Assembly: GCF_018135625.1 (NCBI RefSeq)
Contig: NZ_CP073078.1
Coordinates: 558,001-622,000, forward strand
From: Phenylobacterium montanum
GTDB lineage: Bacteria; Pseudomonadota; Alphaproteobacteria; Caulobacterales; Caulobacteraceae
DNA: 64,000 nucleotides
Reading direction: 5' to 3'
The position numbers were made by a program, and so were the translations under genes. Within the stretch, counting starts at the first letter, position 1; each line of letters opens with the position of its first letter. The notes under the pieces are model-generated. The model worked only from the letters and a program-made list of their open reading frames with translations. It was not told the DNA's origin and did not search any database. Of the stretch, positions 56,844 through 64,000 are shown one piece after another.

Positions 56844-57670
56844 GCCAGGATATCTCGGCCTGGATCGGTCGGCGCGAGACCACTGAGGCCGTGCTGGATC
56901 CCTGGCCGGCGAGGGCGCTGGAGGCCAGCCTCGACATAGCGCGGCCGGACCAGGCGATCGGCGAGGAACTGCCGCCGCTGTGGCACTGGCTCTATTTCCT
57001 CGAGGCCGCTCCGCGCAGCCAGATCGGGTCGGATGGCCACCCCAGGCGTGGCGGGTTCATGCCCCCGATCGAACTGCCCCGGCGCATGTTCGCCGGCGGC
57101 CGCTCGCGTTTCGAACGGCCTCTGACGCTCGGCCGGCCCGCCAGCCAGACCCGCGAGATCCTGAAGGTCGATCACAAGACCAGCGGCTCGGGCGAGCTGA
57201 TCTTCGTCACCGTCGGGCACGACTATCGCCAAGACGGCGCCCTCTGCATCCACGAGGAACGGGATTTCGTCTATCTGGCGCCGCAGCCCGCCGCGCCGCC
57301 GCCTGTCGCCGAGCCGGCCCAGCCGGGCCGCTGGCGCATCGCCCTGACACCGGACCCGGTGCTGCTGTTTCGCTATTCGGCCCTGACCTTCAACGGCCAC
57401 CGCATCCACTATGACGAGGCCTACGCGCAAGGTGAGGAGAACCTGGCCGAGCGGGTGGTGCATGGCCCCTTGACCGCGACTCTGCTCGCAGAACTGGTGC
57501 GGCTTGAGGCGCGCCGCCGGGTCCGCGCCTTCGAATTTCGCGCGCGCAGGCCCTTCTTCGTCGGCCAGGCCATGACTGTCGACGGCGATCTCGGCGACGA
57601 CGGAACGGTCAGCCTGACGGCGCGCTCCGAAGGCGGTGGGCTGATGACCGCGAAGGCCGAGGTCGAATAG
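56840..57670 (+). CDS. MaoC/FAS1-like acyl dehydratase (HTD2-type)
   Basis: Hot-dog-fold hydratase of 276 residues, similar to mesaconyl-C4-CoA hydratase or fungal HTD2-like double hot-dog proteins. An N-terminal MaoC-like half (WHWLYFLEAAPRSQIGSDGHPRRGGFMPPIELPRRMF) is followed by a C-terminal hot-dog with the motif FRYSALTFNGHRIHYDEAYA (the catalytic N-x-H-x-x-H-type region) and VVHGPLTATLLAELV. ATG 56840 overlaps the amidohydrolase stop. The pair suggests a degradation route via CoA thioesters. Exact substrate unknown. Confidence 0.85.
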   Translation: MSQDISAWIGRRETTEAVLDPWPARALEASLDIARPDQAIGEELPPLWHWLYFLEAAPRSQIGSDGHPRRGGFMPPIELPRRMFAGGRSRFERPLTLGRPASQTREILKVDHKTSGSGELIFVTVGHDYRQDGALCIHEERDFVYLAPQPAAPPPVAEPAQPGRWRIALTPDPVLLFRYSALTFNGHRIHYDEAYAQGEENLAERVVHGPLTATLLAELVRLEARRRVRAFEFRARRPFFVGQAMTVDGDLGDDGTVSLTARSEGGGLMTAKAEVE

Positions 57671-57672
57671 GC

Positions 57673-57729
57673 GTTCCGCAATCTGAAATCACAGAATCCA
57701 TGACGTGAATGCGATTTCGGGTTCCGCAA
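57673..57729. promoter_or_regulatory. Direct repeat GTTCCGCAA in promoter of FAD oxidoreductase gene
   Basis: GTTCCGCAA occurs at 57673-57681 and 57721-57729, start to start 48 bp apart, in the 116-bp gap before the ATG at 57787. The half-site resembles IclR-family operators, which are usually palindromic; here only half-sites are seen. A regulator-binding role is inferred. Confidence 0.35.
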
Positions 57730-57786
57730 ATCAATGGTCTCTGCATCAATGCGTCCCGCTTGGGCAAGTGACCGCGGGAGGCGGAG

Positions 57787-59721
57787 ATGACGCGCAAACG
57801 GGACCGTGAGCTGGGCTTGGGTCGGCCGATCGAACGGCGCGATTTTCTCCAAGGCGCTCTGATCGCTAGCGGCGCCGCCTTGACCGGCGGCCTTTCACCG
57901 GCCTTAGCCCGCGCCGCGGCGATGGAGGCGGCGCCTCAGGATGCCGTCGGCTACTATCCGCCCACGAAACTCGGTCTGCGCGGCAGCCATCCGGGGTCGT
58001 TCGAAGGCGCCCACGCCCTGCGTGACGGCGACTTCTGGGATCACAACAAGGACATCATCGATACCGATGAGACCTATGACCTCGTGGTGGTCGGCGGCGG
58101 CATCAGCGGGCTGTCGACGGCGCACTTCTTCCGCGAGGCGGCGCCTAAGGGCGCGAAGATCCTGATTCTGGAGAATCACGACGACTTCGGCGGCCACGCC
58201 AAGCGCAACGAGTTCCACCTGGGCGGCCGCATGCAACTGCTCAACGGCGGCACCTGGGCGATTGAAAGTCCGACCCCCTACCAGGGCGCGGCCGCCGACC
58301 TGATGAAGACCCTGGGCTGCGATCCCGAGGCCCTGATCAAGACCTGCAACGACAACAGCGTCTATCAGGGCCTCAAGCCCGCGGTGTTCTTCGACAAGGA
58401 GACCTTCGGCGCCGACAAGATGGTGGTCGGCCTCGGCCGCAGCGCCGCCCCGGCCAAGCTTGCTGAAGTCCTGGCCCAGGCCCCTCTCTCGGACGCGGTC
58501 AAGGCCGACATCGTCCGCATCGAGACCGGGACCGACGATCCCATGCCGGGCCTGACCTCCGACGAGAAGAAGGACCGCCTCTCGCGCATGTCCTATCAGG
58601 ACTATCTGGTGAACGTGCTGAAGGCCGACCCTGGCGTCGTGCCCTACTACCGCCACCAGACCGACGGCCTGTGGGGCTGTGGCATCGACGCGATCTCGGC
58701 CATCGACTGCTGGGGCGTCGGCATGTCCGGCTTTGCGGGGCTGAAGCTGGCGCCGGGCGCGATGCGGCGCATGGGCTACACCCCGGCTGGCTTCGTCACC
58801 ACGGGTGGGTCGCCCGATTTCCACTATCCGGACGGCAACGCTTCGGTCGCGCGGATGCTGGTGCGCCACCTGATCCCGGCGGCTCTGAGCGGTAGCGACG
58901 CCCAGGACATCGTCACCGCCAAGGCCGACTATTCCCAACTCGACCGGCCGGGAGCGCCGGTGCGCATCCGTCTCTCCAGCATCGTCGTGCGCGCTCGCAA
59001 TATCGGCGATCCGGCCAACTCCAAGGGAGTCGAGGTCGCCTATTTCCGGGGCGGCAAGGTCTGGCGGGTCCGCGGCAAGCACTGTGTGCTGGCCAGCTGG
59101 AACATGATGATCCCCTATCTGTGCCCCGAATTGCCCGAGGGGCAGAAGGCCGCCCTGCACAAGCTGATCAAGACGCCGCTGGTCTACACCAGCGTCGGCC
59201 TGCGCAATTGGACCGCCTTTCAGGCCCTGGGGGTGCAGCACGTCTATTCGCCGGGCTGCTACCACTCATCCTTCAGCCTGAACCCGGTCGTGAATATCGG
59301 CGGCTACCAGTGCCCGCGCTCGCCCGACGAGCCGATTCTGGTGCGGATGGAGCGGACCCCGGCCATGCCGGGCCTGAACGAGCGCGAGCAGCACCAGGCC
59401 GGACGCGGCGAACTTCTGGCCACACCGTTCGAGACCTTCGAGCGCAACATCCGCGAGCAGCTCGGCCGGGCCCTGGGGCCCGGCGGATTTGATCCCGCGC
59501 GGGATATTGAGGCGATCATCGTCAACCGCTGGCCGCACGGCTATGCGCCTGAATACAACGCCCTTGTCGATGGCGACACGCCGCCCGACCAGATGCCCAA
59601 CGTCCTGGGCCGCGCCCGCTTCGGCCGCATAGCCATCGCCAATTCCGACTCCGGCATGGCCGCCTATACCGACGTGGCCATGAACCAGGGCTATCGAGCG
59701 GTGCACGAGCTCCTGAGCTGA
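57787..59721 (+). CDS. Tat-exported FAD-dependent oxidoreductase, spermidine dehydrogenase-like
   Basis: Flavoprotein of 644 residues. The N-terminus has a twin-arginine signal (IERRDFLQGALIASGAALTGG, RR at 17-18), so it is exported folded. FAD dinucleotide motif VVVGGGISGLSTAHFF begins at about residue 100; the end GRIAIANSDSGMAAYTDVAMNQGYRAV is the second FAD-binding block typical of amine oxidases. The best match is the spermidine dehydrogenase (SpdH) group, which oxidises polyamines; the substrate is not proven here. ATG 57787 has GGGAGGCGGAG upstream. It converges on the TonB receptor, with a strong terminator hairpin between. Nearby PuuA-like gene supports an amine role. Confidence 0.88.
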   Translation: MTRKRDRELGLGRPIERRDFLQGALIASGAALTGGLSPALARAAAMEAAPQDAVGYYPPTKLGLRGSHPGSFEGAHALRDGDFWDHNKDIIDTDETYDLVVVGGGISGLSTAHFFREAAPKGAKILILENHDDFGGHAKRNEFHLGGRMQLLNGGTWAIESPTPYQGAAADLMKTLGCDPEALIKTCNDNSVYQGLKPAVFFDKETFGADKMVVGLGRSAAPAKLAEVLAQAPLSDAVKADIVRIETGTDDPMPGLTSDEKKDRLSRMSYQDYLVNVLKADPGVVPYYRHQTDGLWGCGIDAISAIDCWGVGMSGFAGLKLAPGAMRRMGYTPAGFVTTGGSPDFHYPDGNASVARMLVRHLIPAALSGSDAQDIVTAKADYSQLDRPGAPVRIRLSSIVVRARNIGDPANSKGVEVAYFRGGKVWRVRGKHCVLASWNMMIPYLCPELPEGQKAALHKLIKTPLVYTSVGLRNWTAFQALGVQHVYSPGCYHSSFSLNPVVNIGGYQCPRSPDEPILVRMERTPAMPGLNEREQHQAGRGELLATPFETFERNIREQLGRALGPGGFDPARDIEAIIVNRWPHGYAPEYNALVDGDTPPDQMPNVLGRARFGRIAIANSDSGMAAYTDVAMNQGYRAVHELLS

Positions 59722-59734
59722 CACCCAAGCAAAA

Positions 59735-59762
59735 GGGCCTTCCTCCGTCGGGAGGAAGGCCC
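59735..59762 (-). terminator. Strong intrinsic terminator between FAD oxidoreductase and TonB receptor
   Basis: GGGCCTTCCTCC (59735-59746) and GGAGGAAGGCCC (59751-59762) pair perfectly over 12 bp with a GTCG loop. On the minus strand the stem is followed by TTTTGCTT, so it terminates the TonB receptor gene; on the plus strand the following bases (ATCTGCTC) are weaker. Confidence 0.85.
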
Positions 59763-59788
59763 ATCTGCTCGGCGGCTGGCGCCTCGGT

Positions 59789-62317
59789 TCAGAACTTGCG
59801 GTTCAGCTCGATGCCGAAGGTGCGCGGGCGCAGGGTGGTGGCTTCATAGAGCGCCGTTGTGTTGTCCTGGTGCTGCAGATTAAGCTGTGGGTGGTCGTTG
59901 AACAGATTGTTGACGTAGAAAGCCAGGTCCCACTTGTCGACCGTCATGCCCGCGCGCGCCGACATTTGGCTATAGGCGGGATTGGGAACCAGTCCGGAAT
60001 CATAGAAGTCGGGATTGGCCGGGTCTTCCGTCGGGATCGGCTTGTTGCGGTGGCTGTTGTATTCGTAATCCGCCCGCACGAAGGCGTCGTGGTCGTTGAT
60101 CGTCAGGTTGTACTGGGCGCCAAGGGTGACGGTCCACGGGACGACATCCAGCACGTCGCCCTTGGCCGCGAGTTGGGACCCGGACACGTGCTCGATCGCA
60201 TTGCCGGTATAGTGGGCGTCGGTATAGCCCACGCTCAGTTCCAGGTCGAAATCCGGCGTAACCTGCCACTGTCCCTGCAGGTCAAAGCCCTGGCTGACGG
60301 CGTTGCCGGCGTTGGCGGTGAACTGGATGCCACAGGTCGGGACATAGATGGCCTGCTGAATGTTCTTCCACTCGATGTAGTAGACGCTGCCTGAGACCTG
60401 CAGCTTGCGATCGAAGAAACGGTCCTTGGACCCGATCTCGTAGTTTGTGACCGTGTCGGAATTATATTCGGTCGGGAAGGTGCCTCCGCACGCCGCCGCG
60501 GGGAGGGGCGGCGTTGCGCCGCCGATCCGGTACCCCTTTGAGAAAGTCGCATAGGCCATGTCGTCCGAGTTGAACTGGTAGGACAGGCTTACCTTCGGAG
60601 TGAACGGCGTCTCGTCCTTTCCGCCTTTGACAGAGTTGAAGGGGTGCCCGTTGATGACCACGATTCCGTCGGAGCAGTTGTCGGGGATCGAAACACCACC
60701 GGCGCCGCAAAGCAGGTCCTGAGAGCCGCCGTTGATGTTATGGTAGTCGAAGTGGGTCCAGGCATAGCGCAGGCCCACATTCAGCTTCAGCGCGTCGGTG
60801 ATCTTGTAGGTGGCGTCGGCAAACAGGGCCACCTGACGATCGTGAGCCTTGGTGTCGTTGATGTAGTCGTCGCCATTGGGCAGCAGGGTGTCGCCCCAGG
60901 CGGTCAGAATGTCTTCGCCCCACAGGTACTCGGAGAGAGCGTTCAACTGCTGATCGCGGATCTCTTCAGTGCTGCGCTGGCTGTTGTGGGCGTAGAACAC
61001 ACCGGCGGTCCAGGTCAGGCGCGCGCCCGGAGTATTCGACTGCAGGCGGACTTCCTGGGTGAAGTTCTCCTGGGTGTTGGTGATCCAGTTGGTCGAAACA
61101 TAGGGCCCGAAACCCGGCAGGTTGAGGCCGTTAGCGTTGAGCAGATTGCCCGTAATGCAGCCCACCTGGCCGTAGTTGGAACCGGTGCAACCGGCAGGCG
61201 TGGCGCCCTGAGGATCGGTGGGAGCGGGAATGGTGTTTCCGCCCTCGTCGGTCGTGGTGGCCGTGGTGAAGTGCTCGAAATAGGAGAGGTTGTACAGCGT
61301 ACCGCTGTAGCCATTCACCCGTTCGCGGCGGTTGTAGTACGAGGTGTTGGCGATCAGCTTCACCGGGCCGAGGTCCCAGTCGATCTTCACAGCCGGCAGA
61401 TAGAACCGGTCCTTGTCGGCCATCCGGTCCGGCGTGCCGCTGTTGTACTGGCCATTCCCCGGATTGGAGGTCGAAACCCAGTATTCGTCGTGATTGTGCT
61501 GGTCACGCTTCTCGTAGTTCATCGAGGGCGTGATCGACAGGTTCGGCGTCACCGCCCAGGTCAGGGCGCCGCGCAGCACATAGGTGTCTGTGCGGTTAGC
61601 GTTCTTGTCGACGCCGCCGACATTGTTGTTGTCGGTGCGATCGACCCAGCCGCCGTCATGGCGGCCCCAGGCGCTCAGACGGAAGCCCAGCTTGTCCTGT
61701 ACGATCGGGCCGCCATAGGCGCCGCCGAACTCGTAGCTGGGTGCGCCGGTCTCGGTCTGCGCGCCCTCGGCGTGGATCATGCCGCTGAAGTCGCTCAGGC
61801 TCGGCTGGGTGGTGATGTAGCGGACCGTGCCGCCTTCCGAGCCGGCGCCGAACAGGGTGCCCTGAGGCCCCCGCAGCACCTCGACGCGCTGCAGGTCGAA
61901 CACGGCGGGCAGGGTGTTGTTGGCGTTCAGGCCCAGGGCGCGCATCTGGATCGGGGTGTCGTCGATATAGATGCCGGTGGTGCCCGAACCTGCGGTGGAC
62001 TCGATGCCCCGGATCGAAACGTCGTGGCGGTCTTCGTTGAAGGTGACGCCGGGGGTGAATTTGGCGAGGTCGGCGAAAGATTTGACCCCCTGGATGTCCA
62101 TCTTGGCCGCCGTGAACGCGCTGACGCTCAGGGGGACCTTGCTCAGCGCCTGGGATTGACGCGTGGCGGTGACGATAATTTCCGTGGTGTCTTGAGGCTT
62201 GGCCTTGGCAGGCGCCGGTGCGGCGGTCTGGGCGAAGGCCGCGGCGCCGCAGACCATCGGGGCGGCGAAGGCGGTGGTCGCCAGCAACAGGCGGCGTAGG
62301 GCGGAATTTCGAGGCAT
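59789..62317 (-). CDS. TonB-dependent receptor
   Basis: Outer-membrane 22-strand receptor, 842 residues from ATG 62317. A signal peptide (RRLLLATTAFAAPMVCGAAAFAQ) is followed by a TonB-box-like DTTEIIVTATRQS, a plug (VPLSVSAFTAAKMDIQGVKSFADLAKFTPGVTF in parts, RVEVLRGPQGTLFGAGSEGGTVRY) and the barrel ending in LNRKF. It is not obviously a siderophore receptor; neighbours suggest an amine or carotenoid-type ligand but this is unproven. ATG 62317 has AAGGAGGGG (62327-62335) upstream. A sigma-73-type promoter and TGTGATC sites lie just upstream, and a strong terminator ends the gene. Confidence 0.93.
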   Translation of the reverse strand: MPRNSALRRLLLATTAFAAPMVCGAAAFAQTAAPAPAKAKPQDTTEIIVTATRQSQALSKVPLSVSAFTAAKMDIQGVKSFADLAKFTPGVTFNEDRHDVSIRGIESTAGSGTTGIYIDDTPIQMRALGLNANNTLPAVFDLQRVEVLRGPQGTLFGAGSEGGTVRYITTQPSLSDFSGMIHAEGAQTETGAPSYEFGGAYGGPIVQDKLGFRLSAWGRHDGGWVDRTDNNNVGGVDKNANRTDTYVLRGALTWAVTPNLSITPSMNYEKRDQHNHDEYWVSTSNPGNGQYNSGTPDRMADKDRFYLPAVKIDWDLGPVKLIANTSYYNRRERVNGYSGTLYNLSYFEHFTTATTTDEGGNTIPAPTDPQGATPAGCTGSNYGQVGCITGNLLNANGLNLPGFGPYVSTNWITNTQENFTQEVRLQSNTPGARLTWTAGVFYAHNSQRSTEEIRDQQLNALSEYLWGEDILTAWGDTLLPNGDDYINDTKAHDRQVALFADATYKITDALKLNVGLRYAWTHFDYHNINGGSQDLLCGAGGVSIPDNCSDGIVVINGHPFNSVKGGKDETPFTPKVSLSYQFNSDDMAYATFSKGYRIGGATPPLPAAACGGTFPTEYNSDTVTNYEIGSKDRFFDRKLQVSGSVYYIEWKNIQQAIYVPTCGIQFTANAGNAVSQGFDLQGQWQVTPDFDLELSVGYTDAHYTGNAIEHVSGSQLAAKGDVLDVVPWTVTLGAQYNLTINDHDAFVRADYEYNSHRNKPIPTEDPANPDFYDSGLVPNPAYSQMSARAGMTVDKWDLAFYVNNLFNDHPQLNLQHQDNTTALYEATTLRPRTFGIELNRKF

Positions 62318-62351
62318 GCGTGGAGTCCCCTCCTTATGGCGGGGTGACGTT

Positions 62352-62375
62352 GGTATGGCTCCGGCCATCGGTCAA
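62352..62375 (-). promoter_or_regulatory. Promoter of the TonB receptor gene
   Basis: On the minus strand TTGACC (62375-62370), a 10-nt spacer and GCCATACC (62359-62352) fit the sigma-73 pattern TTGACG-N10..14-GCTANAWC. The start codon is about 30 nt downstream of the expected start site. Confidence 0.55.
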
Positions 62376-62380
62376 GTCTC

Positions 62381-62408
62381 TGTGATCACATATTTTGCGA
62401 CTGTGATC
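62381..62408. promoter_or_regulatory. TGTGATCACA palindrome and second TGTGATC upstream of the TonB receptor
   Basis: The palindrome TGTGATCACA (62381-62390) lies 5 nt upstream of the receptor's -35 box. A second TGTGATC (62402-62408) starts exactly 21 bp further on, two helical turns. The layout is that of an activator or repressor site pair. The 411-bp region 62318-62729 has no convincing gene. Confidence 0.5.
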
Positions 62409-62712
62409 TCTGCGCCAACTGGCGCCGGGCTGCTGTTCAGGCTATGATGCATTTCTCCGCAGGCTGAACAGGATCTCCGGGGCCGGCCGTCAACGCCGCC
62501 CCTTGCATGCGCCAAGACGCACCATCGAGACGCTCCGCACGCGCGCCGCTCAAGGCGGTGGCCCGTCAGGCGTCGTCAGCTTCGGATTTCGCAACAGTCG
62601 GCTCGATATGTCGAATCTGGCGGCGCCAGCACCGCTGCGCGCCCGACGATTAGCGCCCAAAATCCACTTCAGCATACCGCTCGCGACGCTCCTTGCGTTG
62701 CAAAAACAAATA

Positions 62713-62725
62713 AATTCAGTGAATT
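62713..62725. promoter_or_regulatory. AATTCA-G-TGAATT palindrome before the PuuA-like gene
   Basis: Perfect 13-bp palindrome (62713-62725) ending 4 nt before the ATG at 62730, inside an AT-rich patch. It occupies the ribosome-site region and no strong Shine-Dalgarno is visible, so a regulator bound here could block translation or transcription. Inferred. Confidence 0.4.
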
Positions 62726-62729
62726 GAAA

Positions 62730-64000
62730 ATGGCCAAGAAAAAGAACCGCGTCGCCGAAGAGACGACGCCCATCACCAATGTCGCGGAAGCTAAGGCTTG
62801 GGCCTACGCCCGCGGGGTGACCGAAGTCGAGTGCCTTGTCCCGGACCTCGCCGGCGTCGCCCGCGGCAAGATCATGCCCGCCTCCAAGTTCTTCGAGGAC
62901 ACGGCGATGGCGCTGCCCTCGTCGATCTTCATGCAGACTATCTCGGGGGAATATCCCGAAGAAAACGGCGACTTCCGCTTCGATCCCTCAGACGGCGATC
63001 TGGAGCTGAGGCCCGACTTCTCCAGCCTGTGCGACGTGCCCTGGGCGCCGGAGCCGACCGCGCAGGTGATCCACGACGCCTACTACCGCGATGGCCGACC
63101 GGTCGAGATCGCGCCGCGCCAGGTGCTGAGGCGGGTGCTGGATCTATACCGCAACAAGGGCTGGGAGCCGGTGGTGGCGCCCGAGCTGGAATTCTACCTG
63201 GTCAAGCGCAACACCGACCCCGACTATCCGCTGGAGCCGCCGATCGGCCGCTCCGGGCGGGCGGAGGCCGGCCGCCGCTCCTATTCGATCTCGGCGGTCA
63301 ACGAGTTCGACGCCATCTTCGAAGACATCTACGCCTTCGCCGAGGCCCAGGCGCTGGAGGTCGACACCCTGATCCATGAGGAAGGCGCAGCGCAGATGGA
63401 GATCAACCTGCGCCACGGCGATCCGCTGGTGCTGGCCGACCAGGTGTTCCTGCTCAAGCGCACGATCCGGGAAGCCGCCCTAGCGCACGACATCTACGCC
63501 ACCTTCATGGCCAAGCCGATCGCACACGAGCCGGGCTCGGCCATGCACGTTCACCAGTCGGTGCTGTCGCAGGAGACCGGCAAGAACATCTTCAGTGACG
63601 AGGAGGGGAGGCCGACCCAGGCTTTCTTCAACTTCCTGGGCGGGCACCAGCGCTATGTCCCGGCGGTGACCTGCATCCTGGCGCCCTACGTCAATTCCTA
63701 TCGGCGCCTGGTCAAGGGCGCCTCGGCGCCGGTGAACGTGCAGTGGGGCTATGACAATCGCACCACAGGCCTGCGAATCCCGCCGTCGTCGCCGTCCAAC
63801 CGGCGGATTGAGAACCGGGTGCCGTCGTCGGACGCCAATCCCTACCTGGCTCTGGCGGCCTCCCTGGCCTGCGGCTATCTGGGTCTGGTCGAGGCGCTGT
63901 CGCCCAGCGAACCGGTGAACGGCATGGCCGAAACCGACGAATTCGACCTGCCGGCCGGCTTGCTGGAAGCGGTCAACCTGTTCGAAGAGACCGAGGAACT
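62730..64000 (+). CDS. Glutamine synthetase family protein, PuuA-like (3' partial)
   Basis: Type I-like glutamine synthetase relative of the gamma-glutamylputrescine/gamma-glutamylpolyamine synthetase group; about 423 codons visible, the last 30-40 lie beyond the window. N-terminal part VECLVPDLAGVARGKIMPASKF is typical of PuuA-like enzymes. ATP/metal blocks: APELEFYL, HEEGAAQMEINLRHGD, HVHQSV and RIENRVPSSDANPYLALAA. No adenylylation Tyr loop of GlnA is evident. ATG 62730 has only a weak ribosome site. Beside a SpdH-like oxidase this suggests glutamylation of polyamines or amines, but substrate is inferred. Confidence 0.9.
   Translation, partial: MAKKKNRVAEETTPITNVAEAKAWAYARGVTEVECLVPDLAGVARGKIMPASKFFEDTAMALPSSIFMQTISGEYPEENGDFRFDPSDGDLELRPDFSSLCDVPWAPEPTAQVIHDAYYRDGRPVEIAPRQVLRRVLDLYRNKGWEPVVAPELEFYLVKRNTDPDYPLEPPIGRSGRAEAGRRSYSISAVNEFDAIFEDIYAFAEAQALEVDTLIHEEGAAQMEINLRHGDPLVLADQVFLLKRTIREAALAHDIYATFMAKPIAHEPGSAMHVHQSVLSQETGKNIFSDEEGRPTQAFFNFLGGHQRYVPAVTCILAPYVNSYRRLVKGASAPVNVQWGYDNRTTGLRIPPSSPSNRRIENRVPSSDANPYLALAASLACGYLGLVEALSPSEPVNGMAETDEFDLPAGLLEAVNLFEETEE

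Noticed and set aside
60644-62299. 551-codon open frame on + strand inside the TonB receptor gene
   Set aside because: Antisense shadow. The receptor on the minus strand has signal peptide, plug, barrel and terminal Phe.
62503-62727. 74-codon frame in the TonB receptor / PuuA-like intergenic region
   Set aside because: No good ribosome site and no similarity or domain pattern that I recognise. The region is better explained as regulatory DNA.

Overview
The window reads as chromosomal DNA of a high-G+C alphaproteobacterium, most likely Caulobacterales (Caulobacter/Phenylobacterium-like). The evidence is the strong G+C bias, the YfgM-like/bamB/der and guaB/rsmB-like/guaA neighbourhoods, promoters that fit the Caulobacter sigma-73 pattern (TTG-rich -35, GCTANA-type -10), a GTTC-N7-GTTC LexA box, and an intergenic palindrome of the CCCCGCGAAAGCGGGG type. 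The genus is inferred. About 51 protein genes fill nearly the whole window. I see no tRNA, rRNA, CRISPR array, insertion sequence or phage gene.

Layout. 1-6.1 kb: tripartite RND efflux operon (TolC-like channel, lipoprotein adaptor, pump) plus a DUF1295 membrane enzyme. 6.1-10.2 kb: carotenoid oxygenase, membrane-anchored FMN glutamate-synthase-domain protein, exported methyltransferase. 10.2-14.1 kb: PuuR-like regulator facing an omega-aminotransferase across a perfect palindrome, then a DNA glycosylase and an LldD-type flavoenzyme. 14.1-17.6 kb: the ATP-grasp / alpha-E / transglutaminase operon, a predicted but biochemically obscure peptide-modification module, here with a poly-glutamine tail on the transglutaminase. 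17.9-23.9 kb: tamA-tamB. 23.9-30.9 kb: hspQ, a Ppx/GppA phosphatase, rlmE, guaB, an RsmB-like methyltransferase, guaA.

30.9-32.6 kb: a lower-G+C accessory-looking patch with an SRAP abasic-site protein, a small zinc-ribbon protein and a divergent 2'-5' RNA ligase-like protein around a LexA box. 32.6-35.3 kb: a secreted protein and a PQQ dehydrogenase. 35.5-41 kb: glycosyltransferase, glycogen-debranching-type hydrolase, otsB, otsA. 41-46.8 kb: ArsC-family reductase, an ECF sigma operon with two small membrane proteins, YfgM-like TPR protein, bamB, der. 46.7-52 kb (minus): SDR, bile-acid/sodium symporter, purF, cvpA, radA. 52-57.7 kb: Yip1 protein, flippase-like protein, polysaccharide deacetylase, amidohydrolase, MaoC-type dehydratase. 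57.8-64 kb: a Tat-exported spermidine-dehydrogenase-like flavoprotein, a TonB-dependent receptor, and a gamma-glutamylpolyamine-synthetase-like gene cut off by the window end.

Functional links. Envelope biogenesis (TamAB, BamB/YfgM), purine synthesis (guaA, guaB, purF), RNA modification and stress sugars dominate. Polyamine or amine metabolism recurs at both ends: PuuR-like regulator plus aminotransferase near 10 kb, SpdH-like oxidase, receptor and PuuA-like ligase at 58-64 kb. The regions most worth following up are the poly-Q transglutaminase operon and the LexA-controlled SRAP locus.
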